From NCBI GenBank assembly GCA_900317975.1, contig ONIZ01000005.1:1-50186 (forward strand): 50,186 bases of DNA. The letters are read 5' to 3'. Every line of letters starts with the position of its first letter. Within the stretch, counting starts at the first letter, position 1. The DNA comes from an uncultured Bacillota bacterium. GTDB taxonomy: Bacteria; Bacillota_I; Bacilli_A; RF39; UBA660. Shown piece by piece: positions 37,663 to 47,566 of the stretch. Below the pieces are notes generated by a model, which ran no database searches, was not told the origin of the DNA, and saw only the letters and a program-made list of their open reading frames with translations. A program made the position numbers and the translations under genes.

Positions 37663-37688
37663 ACAAAAAGAAAGGCTATTTAGCCTTT
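37663..37688 (-). terminator. Terminator overlapping the end of the second exported protein gene
   Basis: AAAGGCTA-AA-TAGCCTTT (37688 to 37671) forms a stem around the stop codon TAG (37678-37676) and is followed by CTTTTTG. It separates the exported-protein pair from the signal peptidase gene. Confidence 0.8.
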
Positions 37689-38260
37689 CCATAAACATCT
37701 ACATTTAAAACAATTTTATAAGTAACACTTGCATCAATAGATGGATCAGGATTTATCCAAGCTCTAAGTCTATAGTTATGATAAGTACTCTTTTTATCTT
37801 TGCCTTTGTATATAACCATAGAACCACTTTTAGTACCTAGTTCTGTTTTTTTAACAATAGGTTTAAATAAAGCAGGATCACTAACTTTTACATAACTTCC
37901 ATCAATCATTTCTTCTAAATAAACTTTAATCAATTCACAATTAATAGTAGTTTCTTTATTACAAATCACGCCTAGTTCATAGTCCAATTCATTAGCATCA
38001 ACAATATCAGTAGTTACAGTAAAATCAAAATATTGATCTGCAGCTATATTACTTATACCATCTTCATCACTTTTAGGAACAACTTCTTCTAGAACTAAGT
38101 TTGATGAATCATCAACATAAGTTAATATAACACTTCCACCCTCAAGTTGTTGTTTTTCAACCTTAGGTGGTTGTTTAAAGTAAATAATTATTAAAACAAT
38201 AAATAAAACTATTATTACTAAACTTATTATCAATGAAATATGTATACCCTTTTTATTCAT
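37676..38260 (-). CDS. Exported membrane-anchored protein of unknown function (sister of the preceding gene)
   Basis: The 194-residue protein is not recognised as a named family. An N-terminal hydrophobic segment (about 7-28) is followed directly by a Pro/Lys stretch and a probable beta-sandwich domain outside the membrane. There are two cysteines (CNKETTINC), possibly a disulfide. Near the C-terminus NYRLRAWINPDPSIDASVTYKIVLNVDVYG matches the end of the neighbouring protein (YTLRLWISDK...FDCEVVIYSY). I have seen this RLWI/RAWI ending together with SipW-type peptidases in Bacillota, suggesting TasA/camelysin-like surface proteins; that is inference. No clear AxA cleavage site. AGGAGG precedes the ATG; nine bases from its partner. 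Confidence 0.7.
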   Translation of the reverse strand: MNKKGIHISLIISLVIIVLFIVLIIIYFKQPPKVEKQQLEGGSVILTYVDDSSNLVLEEVVPKSDEDGISNIAADQYFDFTVTTDIVDANELDYELGVICNKETTINCELIKVYLEEMIDGSYVKVSDPALFKPIVKKTELGTKSGSMVIYKGKDKKSTYHNYRLRAWINPDPSIDASVTYKIVLNVDVYGKAK

Positions 38261-38269
38261 TAATACCTC

Positions 38270-38809
38270 CTAATAACTATAAATAACAACTTCACAATCA
38301 AATACCTTATTCAAATCATCTTCTTTATACTTATCACTTATCCATAATCTTAAGGTATAAGAATCTTCTTTATTTTCACCTAAAGATGATTTATACAAAA
38401 CATAATAATCATCTTCTTTTTCTAAATAATCAAGTGTTAAATAACTATCTTTATCATATTTAGATAATATTTGATCTTCATCATCTGATAATAATATCTT
38501 AACATATTTATCATCTATAGAATTATCATGTTTATTAACTTTTAATAACAATTTATATGTACTATTCTTTTCACTATAATTTTTAATTCTAAAATTATAA
38601 TAAATATTTTTCTTATCTTTACTTTTCTCAGTCAATTTACCAGCATAATCAGTAATAGGAAAAACACTTTCTATTTTTAAATTTTCACTAGGATCAACAA
38701 ATCTAACATAATTCATATTTTTAGAATCATCTTTATAAGAAAATAATAATATTATAAAAACTATTAATACTACTATAAATAATGATAAAAAGGCTCTATT
38801 CTTATTCAT
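38270..38809 (-). CDS. Exported membrane-anchored protein of unknown function (sister of the next gene)
   Basis: The 179-residue protein has a short basic start, a membrane anchor (about 7-24) and an extracytoplasmic domain rich in Asp, Lys and Tyr. It contains YYNFRIKNYSEKNSTYKLLLKVN and ends with YTLRLWISDK...CEVVIYSY, matching the end of the next gene. The two are probably diverged duplicates. The stop codon TAG is part of the AGGAGG of the next gene, so the two are co-translated. tatD lies 37 bases upstream and the pair may be read from the tatD transcript. Function is not known. Confidence 0.7.
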   Translation of the reverse strand: MNKNRAFLSLFIVVLIVFIILLFSYKDDSKNMNYVRFVDPSENLKIESVFPITDYAGKLTEKSKDKKNIYYNFRIKNYSEKNSTYKLLLKVNKHDNSIDDKYVKILLSDDEDQILSKYDKDSYLTLDYLEKEDDYYVLYKSSLGENKEDSYTLRLWISDKYKEDDLNKVFDCEVVIYSY

Positions 38810-38846
38810 ATCAATACCTCTACTATAATAAAGAATATCAAAATTA

Positions 38847-39596
38847 CTATTTCAAGTCAAACAACTTAATAGCGTTATCTCCAGTTATTTTAGATACCTC
38901 TTCATAAGGTTGTTTAGTAACTTCACTTATTCTTTTTGCAATAACAGGAATATATTTAGAAGAGTTCTGCATTCCTCTAAAAGGATGTGGAGTAAGATAA
39001 GGACTATCTGTTTCTAATACAATATAATCTAGCCCAATACTTTTAACAACTTCAAACAATTTAGAATTCTTAAATGTAACAACTCCACCAATACCTAAAA
39101 AAAATCCCATTGAAATATAAATATTAGCAGTTTCTATACTTCCACTAAAAGCATGAATAACACCAGTTACTTTATATTTTTTTAAAGTATCTATTGTATC
39201 TTTAGTAGCATCTCTAGAATGAATAACTACAGGCATTTTCAATTTTTCAGCAAGACTCAATTGTTTTTCAAATAAAGCAATCTGTTCATCATGATTATCA
39301 TCAACATAATGATAATCTAATCCAATCTCACCAATACCAACAACTTTATCATTACTACATTTTTCTTCTAAAAATAATAAATCTTCATCACTTACTTGAT
39401 CAACTTGATCAGGATGATATCCAATAGTTACATAGATATTATCGTTTTTTTCAGCAATATCAAGACTCTCAATAATATCTTTCTTACTACATCCAGAAAT
39501 AATAATTTTATCCACTTCTTTAAAATCATCTTCTATAATTTTTTCTATATCATCATAATCATCCTTAGAAATATGACAATGTGTATCTATTAACAT
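38847..39596 (-). CDS. tatD: TatD family metal-dependent hydrolase
   Basis: This 249-residue TIM-barrel deoxyribonuclease has LIDTHCHI (metal-binding His pair), GEIGLDYHY, PVVIHSRDA, VIHAFSGS and LETDSPYLTPHPFRG, all TatD signatures. Homologs have 3'-5' nuclease activity on DNA or RNA. GGAGGT lies before the ATG at 39596; a TTG four codons upstream lies inside that site. It follows metG by 29 bases, as yabD follows metS in B. subtilis. Confidence 0.95.
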   Translation of the reverse strand: MLIDTHCHISKDDYDDIEKIIEDDFKEVDKIIISGCSKKDIIESLDIAEKNDNIYVTIGYHPDQVDQVSDEDLLFLEEKCSNDKVVGIGEIGLDYHYVDDNHDEQIALFEKQLSLAEKLKMPVVIHSRDATKDTIDTLKKYKVTGVIHAFSGSIETANIYISMGFFLGIGGVVTFKNSKLFEVVKSIGLDYIVLETDSPYLTPHPFRGMQNSSKYIPVIAKRISEVTKQPYEEVSKITGDNAIKLFDLK

Positions 39597-39603
39597 ATAT
39601 ACC

Positions 39604-39634
39604 TCCAAAAAGAGTAGAAATAATTCTACCCTTC
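39604..39634 (-). terminator. Weak terminator at the metG end
   Basis: GGGTAGAA-TTA-TTTCTACTC spans the metG stop codon and is followed by TTTTTGG, which runs into the tatD ribosome-binding site. The stem has a G-T pair, so partial readthrough into tatD is likely. Confidence 0.5.
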
Positions 39635-41155
39635 CATTTTAGATTTATCAATTCTTTGGAATAAAGGATGAGCTTCACCTAATTCATATTTGTTATTCTC
39701 ATTATAACCTAAAGAATTATCATCAATATTTAATTGTTTTAATATTTCTTTACTAGTATCAGGCATAAAAGGTTCTAAAATCAACCCACATACTCTAATA
39801 GATTCAAACAAATTAAATAAAACTGTTTTTAATCTATCTGATTTTTCTTCATCCTTAGCTAAAATCCAAGGAGTTGTATCATCTATATATTTATTACTTG
39901 CTCTTAAAACATCAAATATTTCAGTTAAAGCATCACTAATATGTAGAGAATCCATTTGTTCTTCCACTTTCTTATCAAGCGAATTAATTAACTCAATAAA
40001 TGGTTTATCAACATCTTCAACAACTTTTTTATTTTCAATCTTTCCATCAAAATATTTATGTCCCATTGAAATAGTTCTTTGAACTAAATTACCCAATGTA
40101 TTAGCAAGTTCACTATTAATTCTATCAACTAATAAATCAATAGTTAAATTACCATCACTAGAGAAAGGTATTTCATGTAATAAGTAAAATCTAACAGCAT
40201 CCACACCAAATTTATCAACTAAATCATCTGCATAAATAACATTTCCTTTACTCTTACTCATCTTATCATCACTAGTTAACAACCAAGGATGTCCAAATAT
40301 TTTCTTAGGTAATGGAAGACCTAAACTCCATAAGAAACATGGCCAATATATAGAATGAAATCTAATAATGTCTTTACCAATTAAATGAAGATTGCAAGGC
40401 CACAAACGATTGAACTCATCGCTAGAATTATCAACGTCATAACCAATGTTAGTAATATAGTTAGTTAAAGCATCAAGCCAAACATAAACAGTATGATCAG
40501 GATCAAAATCTACAGGAATACCCCATTTAATAGAAGTTCTAGAAACACATAAATCTCTAACTCCAGGTTTAATAAAGTTATTTATCATTTCATTTCTTCT
40601 AGCAGCAGGTTCAACAATCTCAGGATGATTTTCAAATAAATCTTCTAATTTATCTTGATATTTACTTAATCTAAAGAAATATGCCTCTTCACTTTGATTA
40701 ACTACTTCTCTACCACAATCAGGACACTTACCATCTACTAATTGAGATTCAGTCCAAAAAGATTCACAAGGAACACAATATAATCCTTCATACTTATCTT
40801 TATAAATATCCCCGTTATCATACATTTTCTTAAATATATGTTGAACAACTTTAACATGATTTTCATCAGTAGTTCTAACAAATTTATCATAACTAGTATT
40901 CATTAAATCCCAAATACGTTTAATTTCACCAGCTACATCATCAACAAACTCTTGTGGAGAAACTCCCTTATCAGCAGCTTTTTGTTGAATTTTTAAACCA
41001 TGTTCATCTGTACCAGTTTGAAAATAAACATCATAACCTTTAAATCTTTTGTATCTTGCTATAGCATCAGCTAAAACAATCTCATAAGTATTACCTATAT
41101 GAGGTTTTCCAGATGTATAAGCAATTGCTGTACTAATATAATATTTTTCTTTCAT
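39626..41155 (-). CDS. metG: Methionyl-tRNA synthetase
   Basis: This 509-residue class I synthetase has AYTSGKPHIGNTYE near the N-terminus, a zinc knuckle CVPC...CPDC, and KMSKSKGNVI. It lacks the C-terminal EMAPII-like tRNA-binding domain found in the longer B. subtilis enzyme (about 660 residues), so it is the short form. The start ATG 41155 is preceded by GGAGGAG. A methionine-specific T-box leader lies upstream. Confidence 0.97.
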   Translation of the reverse strand: MKEKYYISTAIAYTSGKPHIGNTYEIVLADAIARYKRFKGYDVYFQTGTDEHGLKIQQKAADKGVSPQEFVDDVAGEIKRIWDLMNTSYDKFVRTTDENHVKVVQHIFKKMYDNGDIYKDKYEGLYCVPCESFWTESQLVDGKCPDCGREVVNQSEEAYFFRLSKYQDKLEDLFENHPEIVEPAARRNEMINNFIKPGVRDLCVSRTSIKWGIPVDFDPDHTVYVWLDALTNYITNIGYDVDNSSDEFNRLWPCNLHLIGKDIIRFHSIYWPCFLWSLGLPLPKKIFGHPWLLTSDDKMSKSKGNVIYADDLVDKFGVDAVRFYLLHEIPFSSDGNLTIDLLVDRINSELANTLGNLVQRTISMGHKYFDGKIENKKVVEDVDKPFIELINSLDKKVEEQMDSLHISDALTEIFDVLRASNKYIDDTTPWILAKDEEKSDRLKTVLFNLFESIRVCGLILEPFMPDTSKEILKQLNIDDNSLGYNENNKYELGEAHPLFQRIDKSKMEG

Positions 41156-41164
41156 ATTAACTCC

Positions 41165-41390
41165 TCCAATCAAAAAAGATTATTACATAAGGGCGAAAAA
41201 CCGCGGTACCACCTTATTTGTAATAATCTTACCAACTCATTATTAGTTAACGCCTAATTGCGAATATACCTACATATCGATATATTAGTTCAGAAGCCAT
41301 ATTTTATAACCATTCATATCTATCTCACACCTACATAGACTCTCTTTAATGAATTCAAGTCATAAAACTCTTCATCAAAACATTTAAACT
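41165..41390 (-). promoter_or_regulatory. T-box riboswitch, methionine specific
   Basis: The minus strand carries the T-box sequence AAGGTGGTACCGCGG (41215-41201), the terminator stem AAGATTATTAC/GTAATAATCTT (41230-41220 with 41186-41176) followed by T6, and upstream GATGAAGAG, AGAGAGTC and GGTGTGAGA stem I elements. The specifier is read as ATG at 41300-41298, in ATGGCTTCTGAAC. Uncharged tRNA-Met should stabilise the antiterminator and switch metG on. Confidence 0.95.
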
Positions 41391-41396
41391 GCAACT

Positions 41397-41425
41397 ATAT
41401 TATCATATATATTAAAAATATTCAA
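41397..41425 (-). promoter_or_regulatory. Promoter of the metG T-box transcript
   Basis: TTGAAT (41425-41420) and TAATAT (41402-41397) on the minus strand have a 17-base spacer. The -35 lies just beyond the stop of the upstream gene. Confidence 0.65.
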
Positions 41426-41428
41426 ATA

Positions 41429-42064
41429 CTAATTAAATAGATGAGAATTATTAAGAGTAAATTGATATCTTTCTGTTTGTTCTTTAATACTATTAATTAA
41501 TGTAGCATCTTTAACTAATATTTTAATATCAACATTCTCAAGTAATTGTTTTAAATATGTTTTATTAATAAACTTATTTAAATCAGAATTAATTTTTGGA
41601 TCATCAATTTTAAATATATTAACAGCCTTCTTAATTATTAAAGAATCTGTATTATCTTCAATTATCTTCTTAATATCTTTCTTCATTTTTTTATTATAAT
41701 TACTTAAATCCTTCTTAAGAATTTTAATAGTAGTAGAATCATTTTCTCTTTTGATGTTTGTAACTAAATTAGTATAAAATGTAGTTCTTGTTTTAATAAA
41801 GTCATCAAACTCTTTAATAACTTTCTTTCTATAATCATCTAATATCTTATCCAAATTATTATTATCAATTACAATTTTATTTTTTTTAGCTAAAGCAATT
41901 AACTTATTTTTTAATAAGTCCATAGAATCTAATGGAGGTTTATTAATCAAACTATATAAATCCTCTTTAACTAAAATTGTAGAATTATTTTCTATATTAG
42001 CAATAACAGCATTTTTATAAGTATTAAAATGTTCTTCTTTTAATTTTTCTATATCTTCATTCAA
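41429..42064 (-). CDS. Charged coiled-coil protein of unknown function
   Basis: I do not recognise this 211-residue protein. It is almost entirely polar, rich in Lys, Asn, Asp and Ile, with predicted long helices (IEKLKEEHFNTYKNAV, KKDLSNYNKKMKKDIKKIIEDN). There is no membrane segment, signal peptide, cysteine or obvious catalytic motif. It lies between mfd and metG, 42 bases after mfd. The start is uncertain: TTG at 42064 has AGGTGAT at the correct distance, GTG at 42073 has GAAGG upstream. Base composition is similar to its neighbours. Confidence 0.65.
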   Translation of the reverse strand: MNEDIEKLKEEHFNTYKNAVIANIENNSTILVKEDLYSLINKPPLDSMDLLKNKLIALAKKNKIVIDNNNLDKILDDYRKKVIKEFDDFIKTRTTFYTNLVTNIKRENDSTTIKILKKDLSNYNKKMKKDIKKIIEDNTDSLIIKKAVNIFKIDDPKINSDLNKFINKTYLKQLLENVDIKILVKDATLINSIKEQTERYQFTLNNSHLFN

Positions 42065-42106
42065 TTTAATCACCTAGCCTTCTTTTAATATAACACAAAA
42101 TCTTAA

Positions 42107-45100
42107 TCAGATAATATTATTATAATATTTAGTGTAAATACCTTCTAATAAATCAACTAAATAATAAACTGGATGTTTATCAATCCTAATAGTATTAAGG
42201 ACAATAACCATATCATTTCCTCTACTCATAAATTTGAATCTATCGCTCAATTTTACAGCAAATACAAATATTTCTTCTACATCAAGTAATTCAAGAATAT
42301 CTCCAGAAAAAATAATTTCAGTAAAATTACGAGTCTCATGAATAGTATTAATATGAAGTTTTTTACATAGATTATCAAACCATTTAGCATACATATAGAT
42401 AATAACATCTTCATTTAACTTACCAAATCTATCTTCCAATTCAGTTTTAATTTTATTAAATTTACTTTTATTATCAATAGTATTAATAAGTTTATGAATT
42501 TCTATTTTTAATTCATCTTCTTCAGCCATATTATCACTAATATGAGTAGAGACATTTAATAGATTAAGATTTAAATCAGTTTCTTCATCTTCTTCTAAAT
42601 CAATTGTATTATTTCTTTTAGCTACCTCATCATTTAACATTTTCAAATATAAATCAATACCAACACTATCTATAAATCCTGCCTGTTCTGAACCCAAAAT
42701 ATCTCCAGCACCTCTTATAGCAAGATCTCTATTAGCAATACTAAATCCACTACCAAGTTCTGTGAATTCTTTAATAACATTAAGTCTCTTTATAGCAGTA
42801 TCAGTTAATTTTTTATAAGGTTTATACATAAGATAAGCATAAGCAAACTTATCACTGCGACCAACTCTACCTCTAATTTGATATAGTTGAGATAAACCAA
42901 ATCTATCTGCATCAAAAATAATCAAAGAATTAACATTAGGAATATCAATACCAGTTTCAATAATAGTACTACATAGTAACACATCGTATTTATAATTAAT
43001 AAAATCATCAATACGTGATTCTAAAATAGATTTTGGCAATTGTCCATGAGCTATAGTAATACGAGCATTAGGAATTAATTTAGTTAATTTATCATACTCA
43101 TAATCAATAGAGTCAACCCTATTATAAAGAATAAACGTTTGACCTTTTCTAGCAATTTCTTTATTAATAACATCTTTAATCAAAGCATCATTTTCTTCAA
43201 TAACATAAGTTTGTACAGGATATCTATTAATAGGAGGAGTCTCAATTAAACTTAAACTTCTAATTCCAGTTAAACTCATTTGTAATGTTCTAGGTATAGG
43301 AGTAGCAGTTAAAGTTAAAACATCAACATTAGTCTTATATTCTTTTATGATTTCTTTATGTTTAACCCCAAATCTTTGTTCCTCATCTATAATTAATAGG
43401 CCTAAATTCTTCGGTTTAATGTATTGAGATAACAATTTATGGGTACCAATAACAAGATCCATGGTTCCGTCTTTTAAACCTTCAATAATTCTTCTTTCTT
43501 CTCTTGGAGTAGTAAATCTATTAAGATTACCAATATTAACAGGAAAACCTTCAAATCTCTTTAAAGCGTTCTGATAATGTTGATTAGAAAGAATAGTAGT
43601 TGGACATAAAATAAAAACTTGTTTAGAATCGAGAATAGCTTTAAATGCCGCAACAAAAGCAACTTCTGTTTTACCAAAACCAACATCACCACATAGTAAT
43701 CTATCCATTGGAATAGGCTTTTCCATATCTTCCTTAATTTGATCAATCGCAACTTTTTGATCCTTAGTTAAATTATAAGGAAAAGACTTTTCAAACTCTT
43801 TTAATAAATCATTATCTTTAGAAAAAGCAAACCCTTTTCTAATACTTCTTTCACTATAAAGTTTAATAAGCTGATCTGCCATATTATTAACTCTATTAAT
43901 AACTCTATTCTTAGTTTTAATCCAATCAGAACCAGATAAAGAATTAATTTTAGGAACTGTACCCTCTTTACCAGAATACTTATATAACAAAGATATTTTT
44001 TCCACAGGAATATATATCTTATCAGAACCAGCATATAATATTTCAATATAGTCTTTTGAAATATCATTAGAAACTAAATTCTTAATACCATTATATATAC
44101 CAATACCATGAGATTCATGAACTACATAGTCACCAACATTTAGTTTAGATAAATCAGAAATATTAGAAGAATATCTAAACTTATTTTTATATTTATTATT
44201 AACAACACTTTCCTTAAATAACTCTTTAGCAGTCAAAATAACGAATTTATTATAAATAAACCCCTCAGAAAGAGAACCATTAATAAAATTAACTTTATTA
44301 TTCTGTAATTTATCTTTTTCCACAATGCAAAAAGGAACTTTTAATTTACTACTTATACTTTTAATTTGATAATCTTTTAAAAATATAACTATAGTAAATC
44401 CCTTATTCAAATATTCATTTAGAAAGTCATGAATAAGATCAATGTTTTCATAAAAATAATTAATAGTCTTAACATTATAATCAACAATATCAGAGATTTT
44501 ATCATTTTTAATATTGTTAATATTCATATAGTAAAGAGAAAAAGAAGGATTAATTTCATCAAAAGAAAACATATATTTATTTTTAAACTCAAAATCTTTT
44601 TCAATCTTATATTCTTCACATTGTTTAAATAAATCATTAGAAGATATATTTAATTGTTCATAATTTTTAAAAACAGTAATATTATCATCTAAATAATCAT
44701 AAATAGAATTAACATCTTCATACAAAGGAAGATATTTTTGTTTAGAAGATTTATCATTATCCACAGTCTTAAAAGTAATAAACTCAGTACAAGGTTTAAT
44801 TACAATATCATCAATATCTTCAATACTTAATTGAGTTTCTGCATCAAAAAATCTAATTGAATCTATTTCATCACCAAAAAATTCAATTCTTACTGGATTA
44901 TCATATTCTAAAGGAAATAAATCTACAATAAAACCACGTAATGCCATTTCTCCAGTATTATTTACTACACTATCTCTTTTATATCCTAAAGAATATAACT
45001 TATCTTTAAATCCATCTAAATCAATTTGATCTCCTTTTTTTAATGAAATAAAACTATTTTTATAAGTAGAAACATTAGGTAAATATCTAAGATATCCCAT

Positions 45101-45417
45101 CAAATTACATATAACTATATGTTTTGAATTTAAAGATTCTTCTTAGATAGTCTATTTATTTCCAAATCAGGAGAAATTGCTAAAGCTTCACTAGTTAAAA
45201 AATCATCCATAGGAAATAATAAAACATCATCTGTTAATTCAGATAAAGAAGAAAACAAATTATTAGCTTCATTTAAAGTATCAACAACAACTAATATATT
45301 CTTATTATATTTTTCAAATAAATTATATAAATAAACACAAAAAAACTCATCGGTAATACCAGTGATACCCATGCCATTTTTTATATTAATATCTATAAAG
45401 TTATTGAAAATATTCAT
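42107..45417 (-). pseudogene. mfd: Transcription-repair coupling factor Mfd, split by a frameshift
   Basis: Two adjacent frames together form one Mfd of about 1103 residues. Residues 1-95 (45417-45130) match the N-terminal UvrB-like domain and end at SPDLEINRLSKKNL-stop. The other frame, open from about 45136 and with a first ATG at 45103 or 45100, continues with HIVICNLMGYLRYLP, the RNAP-interacting domain (GDYVVHESHGIGIYNG), helicase motifs (LLCGDVGFGKTEVA, LLIIDEEQRFGV, TATPIPRT, GRVGRSDKFAYAY) and the C-terminal domain. The total length is one base short of a multiple of three; the frames join by a -1 shift near 45131-45145. No clear slippery site. It could be a real mutation or a sequence error. 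It lies three bases after pth. Confidence 0.85.
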
Positions 45418-45420
45418 AAA

Positions 45421-45990
45421 TCACCTATTCTTTTGATTGTATAGACTCATAATTTTAGAAAAATCATATACAAAACAATCATCAAGTACTTTTATTAAAG
45501 AATCAAAAATATCAAACAATTTATTTTTTTCTTCATCTGAAAACTTACTTAAAACATAATCTTTAGTATCATAATCTTTATTATTAGAAATTCCAATACG
45601 AATACGCTTAAATTCATTTGTACCAAGCATTTTTATAATATTATTTAATCCATTATGTCCACCACTAGAACCTTTATCTTTAATTTTAAAATTACCTACA
45701 AACAAATCTAAATCATCACAAATAACAATAATATCTGAAGAATCAATTTTATAGAAATTAGCATATTTTGAAACTACTTCACCACTAAGATTCATATAAG
45801 ATTGAGGTTTTAAAAATATTACTTTTTCATCATTAATAACATTTTCATAAAACAATCCATTAAATTTAGATTTCCAATTTATGTTAGTATATTTTTTATC
45901 TAAAAAATAATCTAAAAACATAAAACCTGTATTATGTCTGGTATTATCATAATTCTTACCAGGATTACCCAAACCAACAATTAATTTCAT
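45421..45990 (-). CDS. pth: Peptidyl-tRNA hydrolase
   Basis: This 189-residue enzyme recycles peptidyl-tRNA. It begins LIVGLGNPGKNYDNTRHNTGFMFLD (catalytic His20 and Asn10 region) and has KPQSYMNLSGE, DDLDLFVGNFKIKDKGSSGGHNGLNNI and FKRIRIGI. Length is standard. The stop is TGA, embedded in the AGGTGAT ribosome-binding site of mfd, so both are coupled; pth-mfd adjacency is usual in Bacilli. Confidence 0.97.
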   Translation of the reverse strand: MKLIVGLGNPGKNYDNTRHNTGFMFLDYFLDKKYTNINWKSKFNGLFYENVINDEKVIFLKPQSYMNLSGEVVSKYANFYKIDSSDIIVICDDLDLFVGNFKIKDKGSSGGHNGLNNIIKMLGTNEFKRIRIGISNNKDYDTKDYVLSKFSDEEKNKLFDIFDSLIKVLDDCFVYDFSKIMSLYNQKNR

Positions 45991-45998
45991 ATTATCAC

Positions 45999-46838
45999 CT
46001 ACTTATTCTTATGATAATACTTATATATTTCAGACTTAGGAACATTTCTATCACGAGCCACTTTCTTGATAGAATCCATTTCACTTAATCCATCAGAAAT
46101 ATATAAGTTAACATGTTCTATAATATCTAATTCACTATAATTAATTATATTCTTATTTCCTTCAACAACAAGAACAAATTCACCTTTCAACATATCAATA
46201 TTGTCTACAAACTCACTTATAGTTCCTCGTGAAACATCTTCATGAATCTTAGATATTTCTCTACTTATAGCAATCTTTCTATCTCCTAATATATCTAACA
46301 TTACTTTCAAAGTATTATTTAATCTATGTGGAGCTTCATATAAAATAAAAGTAAAAGGATAATCCTTTAAAATATTTAATTCCTCTTTCATTTTAGATTG
46401 TTTACTATTCAAAAAACCATAAAATAAAAAAGGAGAAGGTTCTAAACCACTACTTGTTAAAGCAGGAACAAAAGCAGTTGCTCCAGGTAAAGAAATAACA
46501 TTATATCCTTGTTCAATAATAAATCTAGATACAATATAACCAGGATCACTAATAATAGGAGTACCTTGATCTGTAATTAAACCAATATTCTTACCATTTT
46601 TTAATTCATTCAAAACATATTCTTTAATATTTGATTCATTAAATTCATGACAAGCAACTAATTTTTTATTAATATCATAATATTTTAATAATTTTATACT
46701 TTCTCTAGTATCTTCACATAAAATAATATCAACCATTTTCAAAGTATTTAAAGATCTATAAGTAATATCTTCCATATTCCCTATAGGTGTTGGTATTAAA
46801 TACAATGAAGGAGAATCATCATAACTAATTTGTCTCAT
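45999..46838 (-). CDS. rsmI: 16S rRNA 2'-O-methyltransferase RsmI
   Basis: This 279-residue tetrapyrrole-methylase-fold enzyme methylates C1402 of 16S rRNA. Motifs: LYLIPTPIGNMEDITYRSL, CEDTR, ITDQGTPIISDPG, LPGATAFVPALTSSGL and YEAPHRL. The C-terminal region has a short extra helical part. It overlaps the upstream methyltransferase by four bases (ATGA), with GAGGAGG before the ATG. RsmI and RsmA, both here, modify neighbouring parts of the decoding centre. Confidence 0.97.
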   Translation of the reverse strand: MRQISYDDSPSLYLIPTPIGNMEDITYRSLNTLKMVDIILCEDTRESIKLLKYYDINKKLVACHEFNESNIKEYVLNELKNGKNIGLITDQGTPIISDPGYIVSRFIIEQGYNVISLPGATAFVPALTSSGLEPSPFLFYGFLNSKQSKMKEELNILKDYPFTFILYEAPHRLNNTLKVMLDILGDRKIAISREISKIHEDVSRGTISEFVDNIDMLKGEFVLVVEGNKNIINYSELDIIEHVNLYISDGLSEMDSIKKVARDRNVPKSEIYKYYHKNK

Positions 46839-47566
46839 TTTAAAACCTCCTCAGTTATTGTGGAATATTCTTCAGTATAAGAGTTATCTTCATTATATAC
46901 AACAAAAGGTTTTTCAATTTTCAAACCAACATTTCCATTCTTTTGACCTTCAATAAAAAACAATGTAGAACCCTTAGATAACTTATTATAAATAAACATA
47001 ATTCTTTTAGGTTCAATATTATATTTTTTAAAAGCAAATAAAACATCTAATAATCTATCAGTTCTATGAACCATTGCAAGATTTCCACCACTTTTTAATA
47101 GTGAGCTACTTATTTTAACAACTTCTTCTAAATTAATCAATACTTCATGTCTAGCAACAGTTTTTTCATAACCCAAATTAATAAAACTATCTTCAGAATA
47201 TTTAAAAAAAGGTGGATTACAAGTAATCAAATCATATTTTTCACTATTCTCTTTATTTAAAAAATCTTTAATATCACAATTAAAAAAAGATATTTGTTCA
47301 GATAAATTATTTAATTCACAAGATGAAACAGCTAAATCAAATAATTCTTTTTGAATCTCTACTCCATCTATATGACAACTAGATCTTAAAGACACAATAA
47401 AAGGAACTATTCCATTACCAGAGCATAAATCTAAAATATATTTATCTCTTTTACGAATAGAACAAAAATTAGCAAGAATTACACTATCTAAAGAGAAAGA
47501 AAAATAATCATCATTCTGATAAATTTTTCTATTCTTATAACCTAAAATATCATTAAGATTAACCAT
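46835..47566 (-). CDS. tRNA1(Val) adenine-37 N6-methyltransferase-like protein (TrmN6/YabB)
   Basis: This 243-residue class I methyltransferase has ILDLCSGNGIVPFI (SAM site, about 42-55) and the adenine-N6 motif DLITCNPPFF. The N-terminus MVNLNDILGYKNRKIYQ matches YabB/TrmN6. It lies next to rsmI as yabB does in B. subtilis. The tRNA target is assumed from the family. It overlaps ricT by eight bases; the only upstream AAGGG is rather distant, so translation probably depends on ricT. Confidence 0.88.
   Translation of the reverse strand: MVNLNDILGYKNRKIYQNDDYFSFSLDSVILANFCSIRKRDKYILDLCSGNGIVPFIVSLRSSCHIDGVEIQKELFDLAVSSCELNNLSEQISFFNCDIKDFLNKENSEKYDLITCNPPFFKYSEDSFINLGYEKTVARHEVLINLEEVVKISSSLLKSGGNLAMVHRTDRLLDVLFAFKKYNIEPKRIMFIYNKLSKGSTLFFIEGQKNGNVGLKIEKPFVVYNEDNSYTEEYSTITEEVLK

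Noticed and set aside
45118..45150. Programmed -1 frameshifting in mfd
   Set aside because: No X-XXY-YYZ slippery heptamer and no clear stimulatory hairpin at the junction; Mfd is not known to use frameshifting. Error or mutation is more likely.
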